Source: Streptomyces sp. NBC_01233 (GTDB lineage Bacteria > Actinomycetota > Actinomycetes > Streptomycetales > Streptomycetaceae). Taken from it: a stretch of DNA of 64,000 bases. The notes beneath the pieces are model-generated. The model had not been told where the DNA came from. It saw only the letters and a list, made by a program, of their open reading frames with translations, and made no database searches. How positions within the stretch are numbered: the stretch's first letter is position 1; each line of letters opens with the position of its first letter. Shown here one piece after another: positions 1 through 8,269 of this stretch. The stretch spans positions 4,216,501 through 4,280,500 of the forward strand of contig NZ_CP108514.1 in NCBI RefSeq assembly GCF_035989305.1. Direction: 5' to 3'. The translations under genes and the position numbers were made by a program.

Positions 1-389
1 TCGACCAGGTCGAAGCGCTCCAGCAGCTCGGCGGCCACCCGCCGCCCCTCGCTCTTGGACAGGTGGTGCAGGTCCGCCATGAGGAGCATGTTCTCCTCGC
101 CGGTGATCAGGCCGTCGACGGCGGAGAACTGCCCGGTGACACCGATCGCGGCCCGCACCGCCTGGGGGTCGGCGGCCAGGTCGTGGCCGCCGACGTGGAT
201 GCCGCCGGTGCCCGGGTCGGCGGAGGTGAGGGTGGAGAGGATCTTGACGGCGGTGGTCTTGCCGGCGCCGTTCGGGCCGAGCAGGGAGAAGATCGTTCCT
301 TCGGGAACGGTCAGGTCGACGCCGTCGAGCACGACCTTGTCGCCGTAGGACTTGCGCAGCCCGTGCGCCGCGATGGCCAGGTTCGTCAT
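1..389 (-). CDS. ABC transporter ATP-binding protein, DrrA-type (C-terminus outside window)
   Basis: This is the N-terminal 129 residues of an ABC ATPase; the gene runs off the left edge. Reading from the ATG at 389, a Walker A motif (GPNGAGKTT) lies at about residues 38-46. The Q-loop region and the start of the helical domain follow. The sequence style, including LLGPNGAGKTTAVKILSTL, is that of daunorubicin-resistance (DrrA) exporters, which pair with an ABC-2 permease; the partner would lie outside the window. The start lies only 12 bp after the stop of the DUF4097 gene, with a GAGGAG ribosome site at the junction, so the two are probably one transcript running leftwards from the promoter region near 1.1-1.25 kb. 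The substrate cannot be told. Confidence 0.9.
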   Translation of the reverse strand, partial: MTNLAIAAHGLRKSYGDKVVLDGVDLTVPEGTIFSLLGPNGAGKTTAVKILSTLTSADPGTGGIHVGGHDLAADPQAVRAAIGVTGQFSAVDGLITGEENMLLMADLHHLSKSEGRRVAAELLERFDLV

Positions 390-401
390 GGTGGGTGCTC
401 C

Positions 402-1073
402 TCAGATGCTGCGGGCGGTGATGTCGCCGTAGGCGGTGGTCGCGTGGATGGTGAGGGCGGCGGTGGCGCCGTCGCTGTTCCGCAGGGAGTTGTGGATCCG
501 GCCGTGGCCGGTACCGGCGTCCAGGGAGGCGCAGACCCCGCGGGCGGCGCCGACCGACACGTCACCGGCCTGGGTCCGCAGCTCGACCACACCGTGCACC
601 GCCTCGGCGACCTTGATGTCGCCCTTCTGCGTGCTGACCCGGGCGGGACCGCCCAGCCGGCCGACCGACACGTCACCCGCCAACAGCGTCAGCTGCGCAC
701 CGGCGGTCTCGTCGAGCTTGACCGTGCCCTGCGCCGCCTCGAACGCGACGTCACCGAGGCGTCCGACCCCGCGGAACTCGGCACTGGCCGCCTTCGCCTC
801 GACCCGGGAACCCGCCGGCAGCCGGACCGTCACCTCGACCGACCCGGAAGCCCCGAGGAGCCGGTTCCTCCCCTCCGGCGTCGTGATCCGGAGAACCCCC
901 TCGCCGTACTCGACGGTGGTCTGCTCCGCCGCCTTCACGTCACGGCCCTTCGAAGCGTTCGCCGGCAGCACCTCGACCCGGGTGTCCGCCCGGTCCGCGG
1001 CGATGAAGCGGATACGACCCGCCGGAATGTCGAGGACGGCCGAGACGGGGGCGGGGGTGTCGAACTTCTGCAT
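402..1073 (-). CDS. DUF4097-type beta-strand repeat protein
   Basis: The predicted 223-aa protein is soluble, with no signal peptide or membrane segment. It consists of short repeated beta strands with a recurring pattern such as GDVSVG, GDIKVA and GDITA in its second half, which is how the DUF4097/DUF4098 (LiaG-like) beta-solenoid family looks. Proteins of this family commonly sit next to ABC exporters and stress regulators, but their biochemical role is not known. Here it is the first gene of an apparent operon with the downstream ABC ATPase, and it faces a divergent GbsR/MarR-like regulator that probably controls it. The ATG at 1073 is preceded by AGAAGGAGAAG, a good ribosome site. Confidence 0.8.
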   Translation of the reverse strand: MQKFDTPAPVSAVLDIPAGRIRFIAADRADTRVEVLPANASKGRDVKAAEQTTVEYGEGVLRITTPEGRNRLLGASGSVEVTVRLPAGSRVEAKAASAEFRGVGRLGDVAFEAAQGTVKLDETAGAQLTLLAGDVSVGRLGGPARVSTQKGDIKVAEAVHGVVELRTQAGDVSVGAARGVCASLDAGTGHGRIHNSLRNSDGATAALTIHATTAYGDITARSI

Positions 1074-1137
1074 CGTGCTTCTCCTTCTCCAGCGGCGGGC
1101 ACTCCATCGGCCCGTCGTTTCTGATGAACGAAAAGCT

Positions 1138-1270
1138 ACGTTGCATTCACAGATTCAGCAACGAGTTCGTTGCGCACAGAAGACATTACCGCAGCTCAGA
1201 ACAGGTAATTCATTGCAATGGATCTGATTTCAATGCAACAACTCGCGCCCATCACGTTGCAATGAATGAA
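1138..1270. promoter_or_regulatory. Divergent control region with clustered TTGCAA/TTGCAT operator-like sites
   Basis: Between the DUF4097 gene and the regulator gene the base composition drops. Four related elements appear: GTTGCATTCA (1140-1149), TTCATTGCAA (1209-1218), TTTCAATGCAAC (1228-1239) and GTTGCAATGAA (1256-1266). They read in both orientations and share the core TTGCAWT. A rightward promoter can be drawn with -35 TTGCAA (1257-1262) and -10 TATGCT (1281-1286), 18 bp apart; the last element therefore covers the -35 box. Transcription would begin near 1293, which rules out the ATG at 1282 as the start of the regulator. The likely ligand is the neighbouring MarR-like protein (inference). 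Confidence 0.6.
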
Positions 1271-1317
1271 GACTGAACGCTATGCTCGACCCACCACGGA
1301 CCACGAAGGAGGCCGCC

Positions 1318-2052
1318 ATGCCGGGAGGCAGACTCACCCAGCAGGAACGCCAGCAGATCGCGGTGGGGCTGGCCGACGACCTCGCCTACGCGGAGATCGC
1401 CAGACGCCTCGACCGGCCGACCTCGACGATCACGCGCGAGGTCATGCGCAACGGCGGCCCCGCCTCCTACCGCGCCGAACTGGCCCACCGCGCCACCGAA
1501 CGCCGCGCCCACCGCCGCAGGCAGCCCGCACCCCGGGGGGCGCAGGCCCCCGAGCAGGCCCACGGACGCGACGCCGAGGCCGTGCGCGCGTACGAGGAGA
1601 CGTTCACGACCCTCTTCACACAGCAGGGCCTGCCCACGATGACGGCCCGCGTGCTGGCGTCCCTCTACACGACCGACGCGGGCAGCCTCACCGCGTCCGA
1701 ACTCGTCCAGCGCCTCCAGGTCAGCCCGGCGTCCATCTCCAAGGCGGTGGCGTTCCTGGAGAGCCAGGGCCTCATCCGCCGGGAACGCGACGACCGCCGC
1801 CGCGAGCGCTACGTCGTCGACGACGACGTCATGTACCAGTCGACGATCGCCGGCGCCCGGGCCAACGCCCTGCTCGCCGAGACCGCACGCCAGGGCGTCA
1901 CCATCCTCGGCCACGGCACCCCGGCCGCCGCCCGCCTGGAGAACATCGCCCGCTTCGTCGACTTCGTCTCCGAGAGCATCGCCCGCGCCGCGGACCAGGC
2001 CCGCGAAATCCTCCACACGAAGCCCGAACCGCCGTCGGACGGCACCGCCTGA
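1318..2052 (+). CDS. GbsR/MarR-like winged-helix transcriptional regulator with N-terminal HTH
   Basis: A DNA-binding protein of 244 aa. Residues 1-60 contain a helix-turn-helix resembling the N-terminus of IS30-type transposases (LTQQERQQIAVGLADDL, then EIARRLDRPTSTITREV). Residues about 90-180 form a MarR/GbsR-type winged helix, seen in ASELVQRLQVSPASISKAVA, the recognition-helix region, followed by a basic wing (RRERDDRRRERY). This double-HTH arrangement is common in Streptomyces regulators placed next to ABC exporters. It is divergent from the DUF4097/ABC pair and probably represses it and itself through the repeats between them. The ATG at 1318 is preferred over 1282 because of the AAGGAGG site just upstream and because 1282 overlaps the apparent -10 box. 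The inducing signal is unknown. Confidence 0.8.
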   Translation: MPGGRLTQQERQQIAVGLADDLAYAEIARRLDRPTSTITREVMRNGGPASYRAELAHRATERRAHRRRQPAPRGAQAPEQAHGRDAEAVRAYEETFTTLFTQQGLPTMTARVLASLYTTDAGSLTASELVQRLQVSPASISKAVAFLESQGLIRRERDDRRRERYVVDDDVMYQSTIAGARANALLAETARQGVTILGHGTPAAARLENIARFVDFVSESIARAADQAREILHTKPEPPSDGTA

Positions 2053-2081
2053 GCCGCCCCCGGGGCAACCGCCCGGCGCCG

Positions 2082-2738
2082 TCAGCCCGCCACCGGGTAC
2101 CCGATCCGCGTCGCCGCCCGCGCCGCTCCGGCGGGGTCCGCCTCCGGGTTCAGGGCCGTGAGCACCGCCTCCGTGAGGGGGCGCTCGGGCTCGTAGCAGT
2201 CCTCGGCGAAGTCGCGGTAGGCCTCCGGCGTGCCCGCCGCCAGCACCCCGAAGAGGTCTTCCGCACCGTCGGCGTAGCCGTCCGGGTCGTCGGTCGGGAA
2301 CTCCACCGGCCCCGTGCGCCAGGACCCGTCCGCGGTCTCGCGCCAGAAGACCACCGTCGCGCGCGGAACGCCCTCGTCGCAGAACGCCGGCTCCGTCACG
2401 TACCGCCGGAAGGCCGGCGGCACCGCGTCCACCAGCCCGTGCCAGACCGCCCGGTCCTCGTCGCCGTACGGGCTCATCCGGGACTCGTGGGCGAAACCGC
2501 GCGCGCAGGCACCCGCCGGGGAGAACACGATGGCGCAGTCGTCGCCGGAGCCGTTGTCCATCAGGGCCACTTCCTCCGTTTCGGACCAGCAGCCGGCGTA
2601 CCCGAAGAAGCCGAAGCCCGTGGCGTCCATCACGGCCTCCAGCATGGCCGGCGCCCGGCAGCGGTCGCGCAGGGCCGGGACATCGGGCAGGGCCGGGAGG
2701 ATCTCGTGGACGGTCACGGGGGCATGGAAACAGGTCAC
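2082..2738 (-). CDS. Hypothetical cytosolic protein
   Basis: A predicted 218-aa soluble acidic protein that I do not recognise. It has no signal peptide, membrane segment or known catalytic motif. It is rich in Asp/Glu and aromatic residues (for example TGFGFFGYAGCW), and the overall feel is of an SMI1/KNR4-like or immunity-type protein, but this is a guess. The start is a GTG at 2738 or the GTG seven codons later; neither has a strong ribosome site. The gene is convergent with the regulator at 1318-2052 and divergent from msiK, so its promoter must share the 2739-2883 interval. Confidence 0.6.
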   Translation of the reverse strand: MTCFHAPVTVHEILPALPDVPALRDRCRAPAMLEAVMDATGFGFFGYAGCWSETEEVALMDNGSGDDCAIVFSPAGACARGFAHESRMSPYGDEDRAVWHGLVDAVPPAFRRYVTEPAFCDEGVPRATVVFWRETADGSWRTGPVEFPTDDPDGYADGAEDLFGVLAAGTPEAYRDFAEDCYEPERPLTEAVLTALNPEADPAGAARAATRIGYPVAG

Positions 2739-2810
2739 ACCGACAGTCCGGTGGCCGCGGGTGCTGACAGAAGGCGTTCGGGAAGGTAGCGTCGGGCGGA
2801 GTTCGGTGTT

Positions 2811-2826
2811 ACTGGACTAGACCCAT
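2811..2826. promoter_or_regulatory. Putative DasR-responsive element (dre) upstream of msiK
   Basis: The 16-mer ACTGGACTAGACCCAT lies about 58 bp before the msiK start. It agrees with the DasR operator consensus ACTGGTCTAGACCACT at 13 of 16 positions, including the central CTAGACC. DasR is the GntR-family GlcNAc-responsive repressor of Streptomyces that controls chitin and aminosugar uptake. MsiK energises the chitobiose importer, so control by DasR makes biological sense. Binding itself is inferred. Confidence 0.6.
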
Positions 2827-2883
2827 TCTTCCTTCCACTCGGATCGTCCGGCACGTTCCTGCCGGTAGAAGGGATTCATCACC

Positions 2884-3972
2884 ATGGCTTCTGTCACTTT
2901 CGACAAGGCGACCCGGCTGTACCCCGGCGGCGACAAGCCCGCCGTCGACCAGCTGGAGCTGGAGATCGAGGACGGCGAGTTCCTCGTCCTCGTCGGTCCT
3001 TCCGGCTGCGGCAAGTCCACCTCGCTGCGCATGCTCGCCGGCCTGGAGGACGTCAACGGCGGTGCCATCCGCATCGGTGACCGTGACGTCACGCACCTGC
3101 CGCCCAAGGACCGGGACATCGCGATGGTGTTCCAGAACTACGCGCTCTACCCGCACATGTCCGTCGCCGACAACATGGGCTTCGCGCTCAAGATCGCCGG
3201 CGTGGACAAGGCCACCATCCGCAAGAAGGTGGAGGAGGCGGCCGACATCCTCGACCTGCGTCCCTACCTCGACCGCAAGCCCAAGGCGCTCTCCGGCGGT
3301 CAGCGCCAGCGCGTCGCGATGGGCCGCGCGATCGTGCGCCAGCCGCAGGTGTTCCTGATGGACGAGCCGCTGTCGAACCTGGACGCCAAGCTCCGCGTGT
3401 CGACCCGTACGCAGATCGCGGGCCTGCAGCGCCGCCTCGGCATCACCACCGTCTACGTCACCCACGACCAGGTCGAGGCGATGACGATGGGCGACCGCGT
3501 GGCCGTGCTGAAGGACGGGCTGCTGCAGCAGGTCGACACCCCCCGCAACATGTACGACCGTCCCGCGAACCTCTTCGTGGCCGGCTTCATCGGATCCCCG
3601 GCCATGAACCTGGTCGAGGTCCCGATCACCGACGGCGGCGTGAAGTTCGGCGACAGCGTCGTCCCGGTGTCGCGCGAGGCGCTGTCCGCCGCGGCCGACG
3701 CCGGCGACCGCACCGTCACGGTCGGCGTGCGCCCCGAGCACTTCGACCTCGCCGAGACCGGCGGCCTGACCATCGACGTGAACGTCGTCGAGGAACTCGG
3801 CGCCGACGGCTACGTCTACGGCTCCACCCCCGGCGAGAAGGGCTCGCAGGACCTCGTGGTCCGCGTCAACGGCCGCCAGGTGCCGGAGAAGGGCTCCAGC
3901 CTGCACGTGGTGCCGCGGGCCGACGAGATCCACGTGTTCTCGACCTCCTCCGGCGAGCGGCTCTCGGGCTGA
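2884..3972 (+). CDS. msiK: MsiK, shared ATPase of sugar ABC importers
   Basis: MsiK is the multiple-sugar-import ATPase that powers several carbohydrate ABC importers (cellobiose, maltose, chitobiose and others) whose own operons lack an ATPase. The 362-aa protein has Walker A GPSGCGKST (38-46), Q-loop FQNYALYPHM (near 83-92), signature LSGGQRQR (136-143), Walker B VFLMDE (156-161) and the H-loop in YVTHDQ. A C-terminal MalK-like regulatory domain (from about 240, including RPEHFDL) follows. Length and domain order are those of MalK/UgpC/MsiK proteins. It stands alone, flanked by a terminator, as expected for a global partner subunit. A DasR-type element lies upstream; AGAAGGGA precedes the ATG. 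Confidence 0.96.
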   Translation: MASVTFDKATRLYPGGDKPAVDQLELEIEDGEFLVLVGPSGCGKSTSLRMLAGLEDVNGGAIRIGDRDVTHLPPKDRDIAMVFQNYALYPHMSVADNMGFALKIAGVDKATIRKKVEEAADILDLRPYLDRKPKALSGGQRQRVAMGRAIVRQPQVFLMDEPLSNLDAKLRVSTRTQIAGLQRRLGITTVYVTHDQVEAMTMGDRVAVLKDGLLQQVDTPRNMYDRPANLFVAGFIGSPAMNLVEVPITDGGVKFGDSVVPVSREALSAAADAGDRTVTVGVRPEHFDLAETGGLTIDVNVVEELGADGYVYGSTPGEKGSQDLVVRVNGRQVPEKGSSLHVVPRADEIHVFSTSSGERLSG

Positions 3973-3998
3973 CCCCGCACTCCGCGACAGCGCACGAC

Positions 3999-4031
3999 CG
4001 GAGGGGCGTTCCGTCAAGGGGCGCCCCTCCG
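3999..4031 (+). terminator. Intrinsic terminator after msiK
   Basis: A 10-bp GC stem (CGGAGGGGCG paired with CGCCCCTCCG) with a 13-nt loop starts 27 bp after the msiK stop. There is no long T run, which is usual for Streptomyces. Confidence 0.75.
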
Positions 4032-4169
4032 CCGTGCGTTGCCCAACTCCGGCAGACCGGGCCATTCAGCCCTCTCCGTCAACCCGCAATTCGAAAAGCC
4101 ACGTCGAACCGTCCCTCGACAGGGTGACTAAATGTCGCCAAATCTTCACCGAGCGCTACTCTCGCCTTC

Positions 4170-4583
4170 GTGACCCACACTGCCCGCCGCATCGGCCGTT
4201 CCCTCGCCCTGGTCCTGCCCGTCGTCCTCGTCCTGTCCGGGACCCTCGCGGTCACCATGGTCCCCTGGGCGGACACGTCCTCCTCCCAGATCCTGACCGC
4301 CTCCGCCGAGGGCGTCTCCGCCCCGGCGAAGCCGCGCGCCGCGCACGAGGTGCTGCGCGAACAGCTCGTCGGTGATCTGCAGCAGGGCCAGGCGCCGGAC
4401 GACGTCCTCACGCACCTCCAGCAGGAGGTGAACCGGCGGCCGTCGCTCGCCGAGCACTGCGTGGGGATCGCCCGGGCGCTGGGGCGGGCCGCCGTCGACG
4501 CGTACGGCCCGACGAAGGCCCAGTCCTTCGCCCGTCCCGTCTGCGACACCTCGTACGCCTCCGGCGTCGCCTCCATGGGCTGA
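4170..4583 (+). CDS. Small exported or membrane-anchored hypothetical protein
   Basis: A 137-aa protein beginning with a short Arg-containing head and a hydrophobic stretch (SLALVLPVVLVLSGTLAV, residues about 11-28), giving a signal peptide or N-terminal anchor. The remaining 100 residues are helical and acidic and hold two cysteines (in EHCVGIA and PVCDTSY) that could form a disulfide outside the cell. No family is recognised with certainty; its place between msiK and a sugar nucleotidyltransferase is conserved in Streptomyces as far as I recall. The GTG at 4170 has no ribosome site, but TACTCT (4157-4162) sits exactly 7 bp before it, so the mRNA is probably leaderless. Confidence 0.75.
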   Translation: MTHTARRIGRSLALVLPVVLVLSGTLAVTMVPWADTSSSQILTASAEGVSAPAKPRAAHEVLREQLVGDLQQGQAPDDVLTHLQQEVNRRPSLAEHCVGIARALGRAAVDAYGPTKAQSFARPVCDTSYASGVASMG

Positions 4584-4611
4584 CGCATCCCGCGTCCCTA
4601 CGCTGGCCGCC

Positions 4612-5379
4612 ATGACCGACGACCACCGATCCGCCCCGTCTTCCTCCTCCGCAGCCGCGTTCCCCGCCGCTCCCACCCAGGCAGTCGTCCTGGCGGGCGG
4701 CCAGGGTTCGCGGCTGCGTCCGTACACGGACGACCGCCCCAAGCCGATGGTCGAGATCCCGGGGACGGGGGTGCCGATCATCGGGCACCAGCTGGCCTGG
4801 CTGGCGGCGGAGGGGGTCACGGACGCGGTGGTCTCCTGCGGGCACCTCGCCGGGGTGCTCCAGGAGTGGCTGTCCGGCGCACAGTTGCCGCTCCGCGTGA
4901 CCACGGTGGTCGAGGAGGAGCCGCTGGGGCGCGGCGGCGGCCTCAAGTGCGCCGCACGGCACCTCCCGCACCCGGACCGGGCCTGGTACGCGACGAACGG
5001 CGACATCTGGACCCGGTTCTCGCTGCGCGAGATGGCGTCCTTCCACGCCGAACGCGGTGCGGTGGCCACGCTGGCGCTGGCCCGGCCGCGGATTCCCTGG
5101 GGGGTGGTGGAGACCAACGAGTTCGGGCACGTACTGGACTTCATCGAGGCTCCGCCGTCGCCGTACCCGGTCAATGCCGGCGTGTACGTCTTCGGGCCCG
5201 AATTCGCCTCCCTGCTCCCGGACTTCGGGGACCACGAGCGGACGACGTTCCCGCGGCTGGCACGCGAGCGGCGGCTGGCGGGCTTCCCGCTGCCCCAGGG
5301 GGCCTACTGGCGGGCGATCGACACCGCGAAGGACCTGACCGAGGCCGCACGGGAGTTGGCGGCGCAGACGGGCTCCTGA
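4612..5379 (+). CDS. NDP-sugar nucleotidyltransferase (sugar-1-phosphate nucleotidylyltransferase family)
   Basis: The 255-aa protein belongs to the RfbA/ManC-like nucleotidyltransferases, which join a sugar-1-phosphate to an NTP to give an NDP-sugar. The nucleotide-binding signature VLAGGQGSRLRPYTDDRPKP lies at about residues 25-44 and includes the essential GGxGxRLxPxTxxxPKP pattern. It is followed by the sugar-site Asn-Gly-Asp (NGDIW near 127) and a catalytic domain without any left-handed beta-helix tail. The exact sugar cannot be told. The start is set by TACGCT (4599-4604), 7 bp before the ATG, a leaderless arrangement. Confidence 0.85.
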   Translation: MTDDHRSAPSSSSAAAFPAAPTQAVVLAGGQGSRLRPYTDDRPKPMVEIPGTGVPIIGHQLAWLAAEGVTDAVVSCGHLAGVLQEWLSGAQLPLRVTTVVEEEPLGRGGGLKCAARHLPHPDRAWYATNGDIWTRFSLREMASFHAERGAVATLALARPRIPWGVVETNEFGHVLDFIEAPPSPYPVNAGVYVFGPEFASLLPDFGDHERTTFPRLARERRLAGFPLPQGAYWRAIDTAKDLTEAARELAAQTGS

Positions 5380-5452
5380 GGCCGCTCACGGTTCGCGGCG
5401 CCCACCGCCCACCCCCGTACGGCGCTTCGCGCGCGGCCCGGCGCACGCCGAA

Positions 5453-5482
5453 GGGCCCGGCACGCTCGCGCGCGCCGGGCCC
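5453..5482. terminator. Bidirectional terminator between convergent genes
   Basis: A perfect 9-bp stem, GGGCCCGGC paired with GCCGGGCCC, with a 12-nt loop. It lies between the ends of the nucleotidyltransferase gene and the DoxX gene, which point at each other, so it can serve both. Confidence 0.7.
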
Positions 5483-5514
5483 CCGGTCGTCGTACCGGTC
5501 CCCGCCGGTGCGGC

Positions 5515-7044
5515 TCAGCCGATGAGACCGCCGATGAGGCCGGGCTGCTTGGTCGGAGTCCCGCTCCCGCCGCTCGAGCTGCCCGAGGAGGACGGCTGTC
5601 GGGGCGACGTGGACTGGCGGGGGGTGCTGCGCGGGGTCTGCTGCCTGCCGGTGGTGCCCCGCGTCGCCGTGGGCGACTGGGAGCCCGTCCCGGCGGTCTC
5701 CCGGGCCGGTGCGCCCGAGGCGCCCTTGCCGGACTTCGCGGCGGGCTCGGTGGGAGTGGCGGAGGCCGAGGGGGTCCCCGCCTTGGCCGTCGGCTGCGCG
5801 GAGGGCTGCTGCCTGGCCGGGGTCTGCGGCAGCGGCCGGCCCGGCAGGTAGTTGCTCGGGGCCTGTCCGGGCCCGGGGACGGTGACGACGGTGGTGGAGC
5901 GGACGGCGCCGCCGAGGAGCGAGCCGACGAGGAGGGTGAGCCCGCACACGACGGTGGCCATGACGGCCCCGCGGCGCAGCACGCGCCGCCGCAGCCGCCA
6001 GACCTCCGAGCGCGGCCCGAGGGTGCGCCAGGCCTCGCCGGCCAGGCGTCCGTCGAGGGAGTAGACCGGGGCGCCCGCGATGATCAGCGGGCTCCAGGCG
6101 GCGAGGTAGATGATGTCGGGCGCGTCGTAGGCGGGGACGGTCTTCCAGCTCACCGTCATCAGCAGCGCGGCGGACAGGAGCGCCCCGAAGCAGGCGGCGA
6201 ACCGCTGCCACAGGCCGAACACCGTCAGCACGCCCACGATGACCTGGAGGAAGGCCACGCTCAGGCCCGCGCCGACCGGGTGCGCGAGGGCGAAGTCGCG
6301 CAGCGGCTCGGCGAGCGCCCACGGGGTGAGCGTGTGCAGCCAGGTGACCATGGAGCCGCGCTCGCCGCCGTCGAAGTAGACGGGGTCGCACAGCTTGCCC
6401 ATGCCGGCGTAGATGGAGATGAAGCCGAGGAAGACGCGCAGCGGGAGGAGGACGACCCCGAGGTTCATGCGGCGGCCGGGATAGTACGAGGCCTGTCCGC
6501 GGGAGTCGGCGACGGAGCGCCGGGAGTCCGCCCCGGGTCCGGAGCCGGGCGGCTCCTGGTGGGGCAGGTCCCGTACGGCGGCCAGCGGGCGCGTCTCGGC
6601 GGGGTCCCCGTAGCTGCGCTGGCCGATGACGGTCGGCGTGGCGAGGGTGTCCTCGGCGAGGTCGTGGGCGAGGTCGATGCGCGGAATGACCTGCGTGGCT
6701 CCGCCGTCGTACTCGCCGCCGTCGTAGGCGTCGCGGCCGCGCCCGGCCTCGCGTACGGCCTGCAGCAGTCCGCCCATGGCCGCGGCGTCGCCGGCGTCGG
6801 ACTTTCCGCTCCAGACCACGGGGGCGCGGCGGCGGGTGGCCCCGGCGGCCGCCACCACGGCACCGCCCAGGACGGGCGCGCGGCCGGGGGCCTTGGCGGT
6901 CTTGGAACGCGCGCTCGGGCTCGGTGCGAGCCGCACGCGGAAGCTGGCGTGGTTGACGATGACCTGTGCGGGATCGCACGGCACCTTGACCATGCTCAGC
7001 GCGGGCTGGTCGTCGAACCCTGACGTTCTGGTGTCCACACTCAT
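5515..7044 (-). CDS. DoxX-family membrane protein with long Pro/Ser/Thr-rich tail
   Basis: A 509-aa protein with three parts. Residues 1-190 are hydrophilic and cytoplasmic. Residues about 192-330 carry the four-helix DoxX domain, seen in LPLRVFLGFISIYAGMGKL, the following FLQVIVGVLTVFGLW segment and FGALLSAALLMTVSW. A further hydrophobic segment (VCGLTLLVGSLLGG) then leads into a C-terminal tail of about 140 residues rich in Pro, Ser, Thr and Ala, probably outside the membrane. DoxX proteins are linked to redox or sulfur metabolism in other bacteria (DoxD/TQO, the SodA-SseA-DoxX membrane complex of mycobacteria), but the role of this version is unknown. Upstream (7058-7074) CAGTGT and ACACTG form an inverted repeat that may be an operator. 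Confidence 0.8.
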   Translation of the reverse strand: MSVDTRTSGFDDQPALSMVKVPCDPAQVIVNHASFRVRLAPSPSARSKTAKAPGRAPVLGGAVVAAAGATRRRAPVVWSGKSDAGDAAAMGGLLQAVREAGRGRDAYDGGEYDGGATQVIPRIDLAHDLAEDTLATPTVIGQRSYGDPAETRPLAAVRDLPHQEPPGSGPGADSRRSVADSRGQASYYPGRRMNLGVVLLPLRVFLGFISIYAGMGKLCDPVYFDGGERGSMVTWLHTLTPWALAEPLRDFALAHPVGAGLSVAFLQVIVGVLTVFGLWQRFAACFGALLSAALLMTVSWKTVPAYDAPDIIYLAAWSPLIIAGAPVYSLDGRLAGEAWRTLGPRSEVWRLRRRVLRRGAVMATVVCGLTLLVGSLLGGAVRSTTVVTVPGPGQAPSNYLPGRPLPQTPARQQPSAQPTAKAGTPSASATPTEPAAKSGKGASGAPARETAGTGSQSPTATRGTTGRQQTPRSTPRQSTSPRQPSSSGSSSGGSGTPTKQPGLIGGLIG

Positions 7045-7116
7045 CTAACCGAGTGATCAGTGTTTAGGACACTGCCTTGACGACAGGGATGTGTCCGAGA
7101 CCCGTCAAGATCAAGC

Positions 7117-7169
7117 CACCCCGCCCGAAACGGGCGGGGTGACACGCTCACGGGTCACTTTCCGTGAGC
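7117..7169 (-). terminator. Two hairpins terminating the rlmB transcript
   Basis: Downstream of rlmB there is first a stem GCTCACGG/CCGTGAGC (7146-7169) with an 8-nt loop. A very tight 11-bp stem CACCCCGCCCG/CGGGCGGGGTG with an AAA loop (7117-7141) follows. Together they separate rlmB from the DoxX gene, which has its own promoter region. Confidence 0.7.
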
Positions 7170-7202
7170 CAAGTGGATCAAGGGAGCGGGAGCTCCGGGT
7201 GA

Positions 7203-8174
7203 TCAGACGCGGCCGCGGTCCGCGCGGCGGCGGGCCGCCTCGTAGAGCACGACGCCCGCGGCGACACCGGCGTTGAGGGACTCGGCGCCGCCCGGCATCG
7301 GGATGCGCACGAGGTAGTCGCAGTTCTCGCCGACGAGGCGGCCGAGGCCCTTGCCCTCGGAGCCGACGACGATGACGACCGGGCCGGCGAGCGCGTCGAG
7401 GTCGTTGACCGTGTGCTCGCCCTCGGCGGCGAGGCCGACGATGGTGATGCCGGCCTTCTTGTAGTCCTGGAGGGCGCGGGTCAGGTTCGTGACGCGGGAG
7501 ACCGGCGTACGGGCGGCGGTGCCGGCCGAGGTCTTCCAGGCGCCGGCGGTCATGCCGGCGGCGCGGCGCTCGGGGATGACCACGCCGTGGCCGCCGAAGG
7601 CGGAGACGGAGCGGACGATCGCGCCGAGGTTGCGCGGGTCGGTGACGCCGTCGAGGGCGACGATCAGCGGGTCGTCGCCGTTGTCGTACGCGGCGGCGGT
7701 GAGGTCCTCGGGGTGCGCGTACTCGTACGGCGGGACCTGGAGGACCATGCCCTGGTGGTTGAGCCCGTTGGTCATCCGGTCGAGCTCGGGGCGCGGGGCT
7801 TCCATCAGGTTGATGTTGCCGCGCTCGGCGGCGAGCTGCAGGGCCTCGCGGACGCGCTCGTCGTTGTCGATGAACTGCTGGACGTACAGCGTGGTGGCCG
7901 GTACACCGTCACGCAGCGCCTCGAAGACCGGGTTGCGGCCGACGACCATCTCGCTGGTGCCCTTGGGTCCGCCGCGACGGGGGGCCGGGCGCCGCTTGGC
8001 GGCCTGCCGGGCCATCGCGTTGCTGATGCGGTTCGCCTTGTGCTTCTTGCGGTCCTCGGCCTTGGGCGTGGGGCCCTTGCCTTCCAGACCCTTGCGCCGC
8101 TGGCCACCGCTGCCGACCGTCGCGCCCTTCTTGTTGGACGTGCGGCGGTTCCTGCGCTGGCTGTTCCCGGCCAT
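7203..8174 (-). CDS. rlmB: 23S rRNA (guanosine-2'-O-)-methyltransferase RlmB/TrmH family
   Basis: A SPOUT-class RNA 2'-O-methyltransferase that transfers a methyl group from SAM to a ribose of 23S rRNA (Gm2251 in E. coli). Residues 1-75 form a Lys/Arg-rich extension common in actinobacterial versions. A substrate-binding domain follows (about 78-155, starting [11 protein letters not shown]), then the knotted catalytic domain with motif 1 [16 protein letters not shown], motif 2 [14 protein letters not shown] and motif 3 [19 protein letters not shown]. All conserved residues of the family are present. It lies upstream of nothing else on its strand until the terminators at 7.1 kb and follows cysS by 95 bp, a usual actinobacterial pairing. 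Confidence 0.93.
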   Translation of the reverse strand: MAGNSQRRNRRTSNKKGATVGSGGQRRKGLEGKGPTPKAEDRKKHKANRISNAMARQAAKRRPAPRRGGPKGTSEMVVGRNPVFEALRDGVPATTLYVQQFIDNDERVREALQLAAERGNINLMEAPRPELDRMTNGLNHQGMVLQVPPYEYAHPEDLTAAAYDNGDDPLIVALDGVTDPRNLGAIVRSVSAFGGHGVVIPERRAAGMTAGAWKTSAGTAARTPVSRVTNLTRALQDYKKAGITIVGLAAEGEHTVNDLDALAGPVVIVVGSEGKGLGRLVGENCDYLVRIPMPGGAESLNAGVAAGVVLYEAARRRADRGRV

Positions 8175-8269
8175 GACTTCTACCTGTTTTCGTTGGTGCT
8201 GCGGTATGTACGTATGAAGAGTGTGCCGCCCGGAGCGCCGGGCAGCACACCAAGCTCAGCTGCCCGGGC

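Noticed and set aside
5171..6979. Long minus-strand open frame (about 600 codons) rich in Arg/Pro/Gly
   Set aside because: It lies in another frame of the nucleotidyltransferase and DoxX genes; composition is pure GC-driven Arg/Pro, without domains or ribosome site.
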